Shown in pieces: positions 19,901-28,856 of a stretch of DNA of 64,000 nt (positions within the stretch are counted from its first letter, which is position 1; every line of letters starts with the position of its first letter). The position numbers and the translations under genes are program-made. The notes under the pieces were generated by a model, which searched no databases, was not told the DNA's origin, and saw only the letters and a program-made list of their open reading frames with translations. This DNA comes from Bacteroidales bacterium (GTDB lineage Bacteria; Bacteroidota; Bacteroidia; Bacteroidales; Tenuifilaceae). Location of the stretch: contig JACABB010000011.1 in assembly GCA_013376985.1 (NCBI GenBank), forward strand, positions 1 to 64,000. The letters run 5' to 3'.

Positions 19901-21004
19901 CTTGTTGTTGAAATTGCCGATACAGGTATTGGAATAAAGCCCGAGTATTTTCAAAAGATTTTCGAACCTTTTGGTATATCTTCTGCCAAAAAGAAGGGAA
20001 GTTTCCCGGGATATCGATCAACGGGCTTGGGACTTGCGGTTACAAAGGGTCTTGTTGAATTGCTAAAAGGAACTATTAGCTTTGAAAGCATCCCCAACGA
20101 AGGGTCAAAGTTTATCTGTGTTTTTCACGATGTACATCAGCTTAGCTCAGAGGAGTTACTTAATGAACCAATTGATGAATCGAATGAAATAGGATTCATT
20201 GATGAAATTGGGTCTGACAACTTGGTGGAAAATCCGTTAATATCAGCAGGAAAACCTTTGATCCTTTTGGTTGATGATGATCCTGAAATTCTGTTATTGC
20301 TCAGAGATTTTCTTCGAGCAGACTATAACATCATTTTTGCGGTAAATGGACTTGATGCCTACGATAAAGTTTTATCGGATAAGCCAGATTTGATTGTTTC
20401 GGATATAATGATGCCCGAAATGGATGGCATTGAACTCTGCTGCAAACTACGCGAAAACTTCGACACAAGTCACCTGCCGATGATTTTACTTACAGCCAAA
20501 GCAGAAATAGAGGATAGAATTGTTGGATTGAAAGCTGGTGCTGACTCTTACATTCCTAAACCTTTTCACCCCGAGCATCTTAAGGTACGCATCGAAAAAC
20601 TCCTACAATTGAGAGTTGGTATCAGAAACCACTTCGGTAAGCAGGATGGGAATCCTGCTTTGGTAAAGGATATCCCCGACCCATTTTTTCAGAAGATGCT
20701 CAGTTACATTGATGAGAATATTGATGATGAAACCCTTTCATCTGAAAAGCTTTGTGATAAGCTAGCTATCAGTAAATCCTCTCTTTACAATAAAACCAAA
20801 TCGATACTCGGAACCACACCTCATAATCTTATAAACCAACGTCGTTTGAGCAAAGCAGCCATGCTGCTTAAATCAACCTCAATGACGGTAAGCGAAATTA
20901 TCAACCAAACAGGATTTGCAAGCAGGACTCATTTCTATGAGCTGTTTGGCAAGGCTTATGATTGTTCTCCTTCTGATTACAGGAACAAATCGGCAGAAAA
21001 TTAA
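16937..21004 (+). CDS. Hybrid two-component sensor/response regulator (HTCS) with AraC domain
   Basis: 1355 residues from the GTG at 16937; an ATG at 16946 is an equally good start and both keep the signal peptide. The periplasmic part has two-component-regulator propeller repeats (about 25-690, with recurring GYIWFGTWNGLNRYD- and ILWIGTDGNGVY-like blades) and a Y_Y_Y domain (about 715-790). A membrane helix spans about 793-815. The cytoplasmic part has HisKA with His851 in VAHEFRTPL, HATPase_c (about 930-1045; DTGIGI, STGLGLAVTKGL), a receiver with Asp1156 (SDIMMPEMDG), and an AraC HTH (about 1250-1350). It heads the PUL and is its likely inducer-sensing activator. Confidence 0.96.
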   Translation: MRKMSGKLVNLVLFLSISLSLSAEYKTNVHSISRRNGLSNGAVNTIVKDAEGYIWFGTWNGLNRYDGSNIVTFLPGNNQNSIHNHVIRELYPTVSGSIWILTNKGIGLYDNIHDRFTSYFTKESEQINYENDIAICHSNSNGALVSIFGYGIFRFDSISQQFSKIVFDKTSQTTSLGIKRIHVVDNQVYCISGDGKLILMSGNHLEEVLQLPLTGTLTSSFAILIDQHPYILITQRAGTALMVDLEVKTVQQLRIPDDIITSFSLSQDKNRLWTGTEKGRIYSFNLLTHSFDVLNILSDQFAHNTIATRILSIYETENDILWIGTDGNGVYTLKLTEFPNKSLSSNQLAYPIVRSILVTRKRDVLIGTKGGGIDVFDANGNHTRRISVKDGLSNNSVLSFHEHDDGSIWVGTDGKGVDIISSDYKTIKNFPRDFRILNPLNFASVYRILENSDHQIYLGTSGYGVIMIELDKKNGSLPIGCEQLILDKSITIQGQQKQIVYSLAEEKPGMIWIGTRGLGVYRYNTITKRVISQYTTLTNPDLIKNDDILSLFANPKGLIWVGSSNGIFNLLPISDDSVKVAGLNVQSDLSNTSIHAMQLDNLGNLWVTTNQGLSLIDRSGERVRSFNVNDGLINVEYSDGASFFDVKADRLFVGGTMGVDIIQTDEIKFSSYFPPIAINQLFIRNQLVEIGDQSVLTSRINRQKNLKLKYEQNSLTLYVSPLTFWGQERHRISHRLKNFDNEWITNPRNQPISFSNLASGKYLLQIRVSDENGNWSKNIREVEIIIKPPFWRTLWAIIGYCLLFIGIQLLIFAAYRRREARKKEAVLREFQKKKEAELQSYKIEFFTNVAHEFRTPLTLITSHIHALLEDTRSTLENPRLLKVYNNSLKLQKLVLEIMQFRKLEKGKEPLNIQLTKPIELVQEIISDFELLLLQKNITCEILAPYPELVFKTDADKFQRIVSNLISNAIKYNTPGGFVKVNIKSENSSLVVEIADTGIGIKPEYFQKIFEPFGISSAKKKGSFPGYRSTGLGLAVTKGLVELLKGTISFESIPNEGSKFICVFHDVHQLSSEELLNEPIDESNEIGFIDEIGSDNLVENPLISAGKPLILLVDDDPEILLLLRDFLRADYNIIFAVNGLDAYDKVLSDKPDLIVSDIMMPEMDGIELCCKLRENFDTSHLPMILLTAKAEIEDRIVGLKAGADSYIPKPFHPEHLKVRIEKLLQLRVGIRNHFGKQDGNPALVKDIPDPFFQKMLSYIDENIDDETLSSEKLCDKLAISKSSLYNKTKSILGTTPHNLINQRRLSKAAMLLKSTSMTVSEIINQTGFASRTHFYELFGKAYDCSPSDYRNKSAEN

Positions 21005-21477
21005 ACCTGTTCTTGATATCAATAGTACGGTAAACTTTTTGGTGCATTTTGGTGACTTGATGATTTTGTGGCTATTATAAAATATTTGCCACCAAAACAC
21101 GAAAACACAAAATATCACAAATCAATAATAAACGTTAGTTCGCTGTAAGCGTAACACACTGATCCTAAACATGGTGTTAGATTGTTGCTTTGTCATGCTG
21201 AACGAAGTGAAGCATCTCGTATTTAGACAATTAGATCCTTCGCTTCGCTCAGGATGACACCCTACATCGAACTGACATTAATAAAGTTTTAACGTACTAT
21301 TGTGATATAAAATACCTCTTTGCTGAAATCAATCACACCGCTTTTTAAGGATTAAAGGAGTTTTTGCGTTTCCAACAGGCTTTTTGAAACCCTTGTATTT
21401 TGTACTATACAGGACAAGATTGGGAACGGAGCGGACATGGTTTTATTCAATCGGTTGTAGATTTGCTACCCACAAAA
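21005..21477. other. Intergenic region between the regulator and the PUL enzymes
   Basis: 473 bp with no gene. It holds one palindromic repeat at 21192-21258 and a run of CACAAA-like words (21083-21120). No -33/-7 promoter pair could be placed confidently ahead of the GH130 gene. Confidence 0.6.
21192..21258. repeat. Palindromic intergenic repeat, copy 1
   Basis: Imperfect inverted repeat with outer arms GTCATGCTGAACGAAGTGAAG and CTTCGCTTCGCTCAGGATGAC around a short variable loop. Two further copies are at 41251-41322 and 41392-41482. Confidence 0.85.
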
Positions 21478-22533
21478 ATGAGTATTATGGATATTGGTAA
21501 ACGATTCCCGCAAAACCCTCTTATTCGTCCTGCCGATCTGAAATCAGGTATTGAAGGTATGGAAATAGTTTGCCTGCTCAACCCAGGTGTTTTTCAATTT
21601 GACGGAAAAATATGGCTGCTACTTCGTGTCGCTGAAAGGCCTAAACAGATTGAAGGCAAAATTAGTTTCCCTGTATATAATAGTAAAGGTTCAATTGAAA
21701 TCCTTAATTTCGATAAAAACGATCCCGATCTGGATGCTTCTGATCCTAGAATAATCAATTATAAGAAGAAGGATTACCTTACAACACTCTCTTATTTACG
21801 ACTTATTTGTAGTGATGATGGCATTCGTTTTTATGAACCCGATGGATATCCTCCTATTTTTGGAAAAGGGGAGTTAGAAACCTTTGGTATTGAAGACTGT
21901 CGGGTAGCTACCATGACCGATGGATTTAGTCTTTCGTTTACCGAGGTATCCGAATTTGGGGTTGGAGTTGGACTTATCAGAACTAAAGATTGGAAGAGTT
22001 TCAATCGTGAAGGAATGATTTTTCCACCTCACAATAAGGATTGTGCTATCTTCGAAGAAAAGATCAACGGGAAATATTATGCCCTTCACCGCCCTAGCAG
22101 CCCTGAACTGGGCGGAAACTATATATGGTTAGCTGAATCCCTCGATCTTATCCACTGGGGTAAACATAAGTGCATTGCAACCTCACGACCTGATATGTGG
22201 GATTCAAAACGTGTTGGAGCAGGCGCAGCACCCATCAGAACTGAAAAAGGCTGGCTTGAGATTTATCATGGAGCAAACAGCGAACATCGTTATTGCCTAG
22301 GTGCTTTGCTTCTTGATATTAATGATCCTTCAAAGGTACTTGCACGGAGCGTTGAACCAATCATGGAACCTATTCAAACCTATGAGCAAACGGGATTTTT
22401 TGGGAACGTGATATTTACCAATGGTCATATTGTGGATGGTGATAAAATTACTATTTACTATGGAGCTAGCGATGAGGTTATCTGCGGAGCAGAGCTATCG
22501 ATAAAACAAATTTTGGAAACATTAAAAGAATAA
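21478..22533 (+). CDS. GH130-family phosphorylase or hydrolase
   Basis: 352 residues from the ATG at 21478; the reading frame is open upstream to a TTG at 21400, but the family-like sequence starts at MDIGKRFPQNPLIRP. A five-bladed beta-propeller is expected. Family blocks are LNPGVFQFDGKIWLLLRVAERP, then GIEDCRV with Asp140, the likely proton donor (the usual form is EDPR, so Cys replaces Pro here), GAGAAPIRTEKGWLEIYHG, and TGFFGNVIFTNGHIV. Known GH130 enzymes phosphorolyse or hydrolyse beta-mannosides. The lack of a signal peptide places it in the cytoplasm. The linkage specificity is not readable. Confidence 0.9.
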   Translation: MSIMDIGKRFPQNPLIRPADLKSGIEGMEIVCLLNPGVFQFDGKIWLLLRVAERPKQIEGKISFPVYNSKGSIEILNFDKNDPDLDASDPRIINYKKKDYLTTLSYLRLICSDDGIRFYEPDGYPPIFGKGELETFGIEDCRVATMTDGFSLSFTEVSEFGVGVGLIRTKDWKSFNREGMIFPPHNKDCAIFEEKINGKYYALHRPSSPELGGNYIWLAESLDLIHWGKHKCIATSRPDMWDSKRVGAGAAPIRTEKGWLEIYHGANSEHRYCLGALLLDINDPSKVLARSVEPIMEPIQTYEQTGFFGNVIFTNGHIVDGDKITIYYGASDEVICGAELSIKQILETLKE

Positions 22534-22586
22534 AGTAAACACTATAAAGTTGAGTCAAGTAATCAAATTTGATAACAAGATATTTT

Positions 22587-23834
22587 ATGAAGAATAAAGT
22601 TTTGGCTGAGTTCCGTTTTTTTGTCTCTATGCCCCGTGATATGCGCCTTGTGCTTATTACCAATATGATTTATGCATTTGTACTGCCCATTATTGACATT
22701 TTTGTGGGAGCCTACATTATGCGTAGCTCCAATAACCCATCCATGGTAGCGGTTTACCAGTTGTGCGTTTACACAGGGATACCCTTTACATTCCTACTTA
22801 ATGGATTTTTACTGAATAAGATAAAGGTATCGCGCCTATACAGTTTTGGAATGCTGCTAAGCGGTGTTTCTATGATTTTCATGATGACACTCAGCGATAT
22901 AAACATGGTAGGAGTATCCATTTCAGGATTTATTATGGGTGCTTCATTTGGTTTTTTCTGGGCTAATCGCGATTTCTTGGCTCTTGATACCACAAACGAT
23001 ACTAACAGAAACTACTATTACGGTGTGGAGACATTCTTCTACACCTTAACATTTATCATAGTACCTGTCGTTGTTGGCTGGTTCCTGATTCAAAGCACAA
23101 CTCAAGGTTGGTTTGGAGGCAACATTCAGGGAGCCTATAAGATTGTAACGGCGATAGTGCTTCTGCTCACTATTCTGGCTAGTATTGTAATTCATCAGCA
23201 TAGATTTAGGAATCCCGCACAGAAGAAGTTTCTTTACTTGCGTTTCGACCCGTTATGGAGAAAAATGCTAGGGCTTGCTTCCCTAAAGGGGATGGTTCAA
23301 GGTTATTTAGTAACCGCACCAGCCATTCTAATCATGACTCTAGTTGGCAATGAAGCTACGCTGGGAACTATTCAAAGTGTTAGTGGAATACTAACCGCAT
23401 TCATCCTCTATTTTCTAGGAAGAACAACAAAACCCAAACATCGAATCTACATTTTTGCTGCTGGTATGACCATTTTTCTTATAGGTGCTCTTACCAATCA
23501 GATACTGTTCTCTGCCATTGGGGTTATTGTTTTTGTATTGTGTAAAGTGTTATTTATGCCATTACACGATATTGCCTACTTCCCCATTCAAATGCAGGTA
23601 ATAGATATCCTATCGGTGAAGGAGAACCGTAGTAAATACGCATACATCTTCAACCATGAGTTTGGACTGTACTTAGGTCGATTCTTTGGACTTGTCCTAT
23701 TCATTGGCTTGGCCTTCTATGTTTCTAAAGATTTTGCCCTAAGATATTCGCTTGTGATTGTTGCGATTATCCAGATGCTCTCTATCCCGCTTGCAAAAAA
23801 CATAATGAAACATTCTTATTCTGAGGATAAATGA
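22587..23834 (+). CDS. MFS sugar transporter
   Basis: 415 residues from the ATG at 22587 (the frame is open to a TTG at 22569). There are about eleven or twelve hydrophobic segments, as in MFS carriers, but only weak motif A-like sequence. It starts 53 bp after GH130 on the same strand; GH130 and MFS genes are often paired in Bacteroidota mannoside loci, where the carrier imports the oligosaccharide that GH130 processes. The stop TGA overlaps an ATG at 23831 (see the short ORF there). Confidence 0.85.
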   Translation: MKNKVLAEFRFFVSMPRDMRLVLITNMIYAFVLPIIDIFVGAYIMRSSNNPSMVAVYQLCVYTGIPFTFLLNGFLLNKIKVSRLYSFGMLLSGVSMIFMMTLSDINMVGVSISGFIMGASFGFFWANRDFLALDTTNDTNRNYYYGVETFFYTLTFIIVPVVVGWFLIQSTTQGWFGGNIQGAYKIVTAIVLLLTILASIVIHQHRFRNPAQKKFLYLRFDPLWRKMLGLASLKGMVQGYLVTAPAILIMTLVGNEATLGTIQSVSGILTAFILYFLGRTTKPKHRIYIFAAGMTIFLIGALTNQILFSAIGVIVFVLCKVLFMPLHDIAYFPIQMQVIDILSVKENRSKYAYIFNHEFGLYLGRFFGLVLFIGLAFYVSKDFALRYSLVIVAIIQMLSIPLAKNIMKHSYSEDK

Positions 23835-23971
23835 AACACCCACGTAATAGAGATTACACAACCGAGTTTGCGAGCTCAACGAAGTTAAACGGCGATGAAC
23901 AAAACATGGGTGTTCCATTCGCTCAATTGAGTATGTTAAAACGAGAATATAACTTATTAACAATTAACTGA
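23831..23971 (+). CDS. Possible 46-residue ORF overlapping the MFS stop
   Basis: An ATG at 23831 overlaps the MFS stop codon (ATGA) and opens a 46-codon frame that ends with TGA at 23971. The product is polar and has no recognisable motif. The ORF also contains inverted arms AACACCCA (23835-23842) and TGGGTGTT (23907-23914), so the stretch may instead be a structured spacer ahead of the next gene. A coding function is only a possibility. Confidence 0.2.
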   Translation: MKHPRNRDYTTEFASSTKLNGDEQNMGVPFAQLSMLKREYNLLTIN

Positions 23972-23988
23972 GTAAATATTTTATACGA

Positions 23989-25707
23989 ATGAAACGAGGG
24001 TTTTTCATAGTAGCTCTATTTCTGATTTCTGGATTATACGCCTGCAATCCGCAGAATGGAGAACCAGTGGTTCAAACATCCTTGCCACGCATCGATCAGA
24101 TGCCAGACGTACCACAACCATTAAAAATCATCGATTGGAAGAAAAAAACAATGCAGTTCGACAGTCTTGTTTTCAACTTCAATAGTCATGCTTCATACGG
24201 CTCGCTTATTTGGCTCGATAGTTCCAAGCGGAATATCGATCAGGTTACATTCGGACTTTACACCGTGATTGGTGATGTACGCCAAGGATCAAAGAAAAAC
24301 AATGGGGAGTTTCATGAAGCACTTACATCACTGAATTCACTGGTAAGCGCAGGATTGATGGGAATAGATAAAACCAACCAGAACGGTTTTAACTATGTGA
24401 AGATGGTGCAGAACTATTTCAATAGCGATACTAAGTGGAATATCGTAATGAACAATACGAATCCCTCAGTGGCAATGGCTGGAGGCGGGTATGGACGTGA
24501 TTGGTGGTATGACGTTTATCCCAATGTATTGTACTACGGTGTTGCTGCACTTTTCCCAGATGTAAAGAACACAGAATGTATCCAGCGCACGGTGGCAGAA
24601 CAATTCTGCAAAGCAGACTCAGCCCTGAACGGAAACTATGATTATTCCTATTTTGATTACTCCCAAATGAAAGGGATGCGAAGCAACATTCCCTTTCAAC
24701 AGGACGCTGCAGGCGGACACGCGTGGGTGTTGTATTCGGCTTATCAGAAATTTGGCGATAAACGTTACCTCAATCATGCTAAAAGCGCAACTGAGGCTTT
24801 ATTGAGCCAGAAAGAAAGTCGCTTTTACGAAATGCTGCTTCCATTCGGAACGTACACTGCTGCCAGATTAAATGCTGAACAGGGAACCAATTACGATATA
24901 ACCAAAATGCTAAACTGGATGTTTGATGGCTGCCAATCCAAAGACGGTCGCTATGGCTGGGGTGTGATTGCCGAAAAATGGGGCGATTACGATGTTTATG
25001 GATTACAGGGAAGTATTACCGACGGTGGTGGATATGCATTTTTAATGAACTCAATAGCTATGGCTTGGCCATTGGTACCGATGGTAAAATATGAACCACA
25101 GTATGCCAAGGCGATTGGAAAATATATGTTGAATGTGGTAAATGCATCACGCCTGTTCTATCCGGATCAGGTTGACGATACGCATCAATGGCTTCCTGAA
25201 TTGAAGAACATGACACATGGAATTATTGGCTATGAAGGTATCCGTAAGATTGATGATTACAGCAAACCAACACTGAAAGGAATCTCACCCGTTTCTATTG
25301 GCGATGGGCCAAAATGGGTAGCAGGACAACCTAAAGAATCTATGTTTAGCCTTTACAGCACTTCTATTGTTGGGGTATTTGGAGCAATTGTCAACAAGAC
25401 AGAGGTTGAGGGAATTCTAGCCCTCGATTGCAATGCGACTGATTTCTACGCAGAAAGGAAATACCCGGTTTATCTTTATTATAATCCCTATACGGAAGAC
25501 AAAACTGTAACCTACACTTCGAAAGGCAATGTTGACCTGTTTGATATAATCTCAAAAAAATACTTGGCTAAAGGGGGTAACGGTAATGTTGGCATTAATT
25601 TGTTAGCAGGCGAAGCCGCCCTGGTTGTGATTCTTCCCGCTGGAACGCCATTGAGCGCTCAGGGATCAAAAATTAAAGCCAACGATGTGGTAATTGCATA
25701 TAAATAA
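23989..25707 (+). CDS. PUL lipoprotein, probable glycoside-active enzyme of unrecognised family
   Basis: 572 residues. The signal peptide ends at Cys19 (GLYAC). The mature start has a LPRIDQMPD segment shared with the secreted protein at 38119-41247, and the two share further blocks for about 540 residues: AGLMGIDKTNQNG, DWWYDVYPNVLYY, AAGGHAWVLYSAY, FGTYTAARLNAEQGTNY, GWGVIAEKWGDYDVYGL and NASRLFYPD. The spacing of Trp/Tyr/Asp-rich helical blocks suggests an (alpha/alpha)6-type barrel. Its position between MFS and SusC suggests surface glycan cleavage. I do not recognise a numbered CAZy family. Confidence 0.75.
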   Translation: MKRGFFIVALFLISGLYACNPQNGEPVVQTSLPRIDQMPDVPQPLKIIDWKKKTMQFDSLVFNFNSHASYGSLIWLDSSKRNIDQVTFGLYTVIGDVRQGSKKNNGEFHEALTSLNSLVSAGLMGIDKTNQNGFNYVKMVQNYFNSDTKWNIVMNNTNPSVAMAGGGYGRDWWYDVYPNVLYYGVAALFPDVKNTECIQRTVAEQFCKADSALNGNYDYSYFDYSQMKGMRSNIPFQQDAAGGHAWVLYSAYQKFGDKRYLNHAKSATEALLSQKESRFYEMLLPFGTYTAARLNAEQGTNYDITKMLNWMFDGCQSKDGRYGWGVIAEKWGDYDVYGLQGSITDGGGYAFLMNSIAMAWPLVPMVKYEPQYAKAIGKYMLNVVNASRLFYPDQVDDTHQWLPELKNMTHGIIGYEGIRKIDDYSKPTLKGISPVSIGDGPKWVAGQPKESMFSLYSTSIVGVFGAIVNKTEVEGILALDCNATDFYAERKYPVYLYYNPYTEDKTVTYTSKGNVDLFDIISKKYLAKGGNGNVGINLLAGEAALVVILPAGTPLSAQGSKIKANDVVIAYK

Positions 25708-25751
25708 CCTAAAAAGACGCAGAGTTATAAAATCATTCAATAGTATATAAA

Positions 25752-28700
25752 ATGAAAAGACTTGGATTACTTGTAATGATAATTTCTTTTGCCGGATCGC
25801 TTTTTGCGCAGCGCTCGGTTGAAGGGTTGGTTACGGATGCCAAATCTGGCGAAGCCCTGATTGGCGTTACGGTTCTAATTAAAGGAACTGCTATAGGTGC
25901 TATTACAGACGTTAACGGTAAGTATCGTTTAGTATCGGATCAATTGGTTGCCTCATCAGTAATTGTATACTCATATATTGGATATACAAAATTGGAGGAA
26001 ACTTGTGGAGAACTTGCAGTGATTGATGTTGCTCTTAATCCCGATCAATATGCGCTTGATGAAATGGTGGTGATCGGTTACGGGACAGCTAAGAGACGCA
26101 ATGTATTAGGAGCTGTTACCAAAGTTGACAGCAAAGAACTCACTCGATTGCCAGTAGCAGGCGTTGCTCAGGCTTTACAAGGTCTTGCGGCGGGTGTTCA
26201 GGTAACACAAAACACTGGTGCTCCAGGAGAAGGAGTTTCGGTTCGCATCCGTGGTGCAGGCTCTATCAATTCAAGTAACGACCCGCTCTATATCGTTGAT
26301 GGAATGCCAACAACTGATGCTCTTAAAATCCTTTCACCTGGGGATATTGAAAATATCTCGGTTCTTAAAGATGCCTCGGCAGCGGCAATTTATGGTTCAC
26401 GCGCCAATAATGGGGTTGTGCTTATTACCACCAAAAAAGGAATTAAAGGTAAAACTAAGATCACCTATCGTGGACAGACTGGTTTTCAGAAAGCAACCCG
26501 GCTAACCAAAATGGTAAATACAAACGATTATATCACCATATATAACGAAGCAGCCACCAACGACAATGCCTTTCTCCCTGTAGGTCTGCAACGTAGCCTT
26601 ATTACACCCAGTGACGCAGTGGATTTTGCCAATGTGAATTATCTAAAAGAATTATTCCAAACAGCACCTGTAAATTCCCACGAGCTCTCCTTTTCGGGTG
26701 GAAATGAATCGACCAATTACATGATTTCCACATCGCTATATAACCAAAAGGGTATTATACAGGGCACCGATTACACTCGTGGAACAGTCAAACTTGATGT
26801 GAATACCGAAGCGAATAAATGGCTTACTACAGGAGTGAGTATGCTAACAGGATTTTCGAGTAACGATATCATTGGAAGTTCAGGAGATGGTTACCTTGGT
26901 AACGGTGGAAGTGTGGTTAGATATGCTTTCTTCCGTAATCCAGCCATTCCTATAAAATTTGCTGATGGCACCTATGTTGACCGCCCCGCTGAGTATTTCG
27001 GACGCCAGATTTATGATTCTTTCCTCGGTGATGGCTATAATCCCATAGGTATGACCCATTATAACGAAAACAATCGCAAAGACGACAGCTATTTGGGCAA
27101 GGCCTATTTCACTGCCAAATTAACAGATAAGTTAAAATTCACTACCAATCTCGGTATGGATTATCGTAATTCTAACACACGTCGTTTTAACCCAACTTGG
27201 GGAACTATGAACCGAATTAATGGGGTGAACAGCCTGAGTATTGGCAATGAACGTACCGCTAACTGGACTGTGAATAACCTTCTTAATTATGAAACCACGT
27301 TTAGGGAATCGCATACCCTTTCGGTTATGTTGGGATTTGAGGCTATTAAAAATAGCGGGAAAGGCATTTATGCCAGCGATTCCGATTTTCCTATCCAACA
27401 GAAGGAACTTATCTATATTGGTAATGGGGTTGGAAATAAGATTAGTAATCAAACTGATTGGGCTTCAACACTGGCATCGTTTTTTGGTAGAGTTAACTAT
27501 GATTTCAAAGGAAAATATTATCTATCTGGCACTCTACGCCGTGATGGATCTTCTCGTTTTACTGGGAATAACAAATGGGGAACCTTCTATTCCCTTTCTG
27601 CTGGTTGGTCACTGAATCAGGAAGCCTTCCTTAAGGACGTTATTTGGCTCAAGAATCTTAAACTTCGTGCTGGCTATGGAGCCATTGGAAATCAGGAGAT
27701 AGGACTTTATGCAGACAAAGACAGGATCTCTCCGTATTTCAACTATCCGTTTGGTGGAGTGTCCAGCGGTGGTTATGCGCAAACTGCTTTAGGAAATAAA
27801 AACCTAAAATGGGAAACCAGCTATCAATATAATGCTGGAGTAGATGCTGAACTCTGGAAAGGCGCATTCGCATTCTCATTAGACTATTTTTATAAAGTTA
27901 CGGAAGGGATGTTGGTAAAAGCACCCATTCCTCCATCAGTTGGTTATGCAAATGCTGCATGGATCAATAGCGGATCGGTATTGAATACAGGAGTTGAACT
28001 TGAGGCCAGTTACCGTCATAAAATGAGCGAATGGAGCTACTCCATTACGGGTAATCTGACCTTCCTACACAACGAGGTTCTCAAGTTGGATGCACCTCTT
28101 TATGGAGGAAGAATTGAGTCAGGTATGGATGCTACGAGAACTGAGGTGGGATATCCCATCGGCTCATTCTACCTGCTCGAAATGGATGGCATATTCCAGA
28201 ATACTACTGACATTTTACTCTCTGCTTATCAGGGAAATGGTATAAAACCGGGCGATGTAAAATTCAAAGATCAGAATAAAGATGGGCGTATCGATGATAA
28301 AGACAGGGTGCATCTTGGTAGTGCTATTCCAAAAATGATTGCAGGAATTAACCTGGCTACTAACTATAAAAACTTCGATTTAAGTGTATTCTTCCAAGGT
28401 GCGTACGGCAACAAAATCTATGTGCAGATAAATCAGGATATTGAAGGATTTTACCGTGGCTTTACCGTTACACAACGCTATTTCGATGAACGTTGGACTG
28501 GAGAAGGTACATCCAATACTCAACCCAGAGCATCATGGACATCCAAATCGAACAATGCGACACCTTCATCTCGTTTTCTTGAAGATGGTTCGTATCTGAG
28601 GTTGAAAAACCTTCAGTTTGGTTACACTATTCCAGAGAAAACACTAAAGATTATCGGTTTATCAAAGGCAAGGGTTTACGCATCCGCCACCAATCTGTTT

Positions 28701-28844
28701 ACGCTGACTAAGTATTCTGGTCTTGACCCAGAGATGACCGTAAGCGACAACGCAAAAAACGAAGGTGATATTGCAGCCGGTATCGACTGGGGAACTTATC
28801 CTTCGGCAATTACTTTAATGTTTGGAGTCGACATCACTTTTTAA
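25752..28844 (+). CDS. SusC/RagA-type TonB-linked outer membrane transporter
   Basis: 1030 residues. A signal peptide ends near LFAQ. A carboxypeptidase-regulatory-like domain fills about 20-105 (VEGLVTDAKSGEALIGVTVLIKG), then comes a TonB plug (about 110-220) with the SusC signature region VRIRGAGSINSSNDPLYIVDG, LKDASAAAIYGSRANNGVVLITTKKG. The rest is a 22-strand beta-barrel ending in a terminal strand with aromatic last residue (FGVDITF). It imports oligosaccharides with its SusD partner, whose gene starts 12 bp later. Confidence 0.97.
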   Translation: MKRLGLLVMIISFAGSLFAQRSVEGLVTDAKSGEALIGVTVLIKGTAIGAITDVNGKYRLVSDQLVASSVIVYSYIGYTKLEETCGELAVIDVALNPDQYALDEMVVIGYGTAKRRNVLGAVTKVDSKELTRLPVAGVAQALQGLAAGVQVTQNTGAPGEGVSVRIRGAGSINSSNDPLYIVDGMPTTDALKILSPGDIENISVLKDASAAAIYGSRANNGVVLITTKKGIKGKTKITYRGQTGFQKATRLTKMVNTNDYITIYNEAATNDNAFLPVGLQRSLITPSDAVDFANVNYLKELFQTAPVNSHELSFSGGNESTNYMISTSLYNQKGIIQGTDYTRGTVKLDVNTEANKWLTTGVSMLTGFSSNDIIGSSGDGYLGNGGSVVRYAFFRNPAIPIKFADGTYVDRPAEYFGRQIYDSFLGDGYNPIGMTHYNENNRKDDSYLGKAYFTAKLTDKLKFTTNLGMDYRNSNTRRFNPTWGTMNRINGVNSLSIGNERTANWTVNNLLNYETTFRESHTLSVMLGFEAIKNSGKGIYASDSDFPIQQKELIYIGNGVGNKISNQTDWASTLASFFGRVNYDFKGKYYLSGTLRRDGSSRFTGNNKWGTFYSLSAGWSLNQEAFLKDVIWLKNLKLRAGYGAIGNQEIGLYADKDRISPYFNYPFGGVSSGGYAQTALGNKNLKWETSYQYNAGVDAELWKGAFAFSLDYFYKVTEGMLVKAPIPPSVGYANAAWINSGSVLNTGVELEASYRHKMSEWSYSITGNLTFLHNEVLKLDAPLYGGRIESGMDATRTEVGYPIGSFYLLEMDGIFQNTTDILLSAYQGNGIKPGDVKFKDQNKDGRIDDKDRVHLGSAIPKMIAGINLATNYKNFDLSVFFQGAYGNKIYVQINQDIEGFYRGFTVTQRYFDERWTGEGTSNTQPRASWTSKSNNATPSSRFLEDGSYLRLKNLQFGYTIPEKTLKIIGLSKARVYASATNLFTLTKYSGLDPEMTVSDNAKNEGDIAAGIDWGTYPSAITLMFGVDITF

Positions 28845-28856
28845 TTATAACGGGAT

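Noticed and set aside
21400-21477. The 5' extension of the GH130 frame from TTG at 21400
   Set aside because: The residues before the methionine at 21478 do not resemble a GH130 start or a signal peptide.
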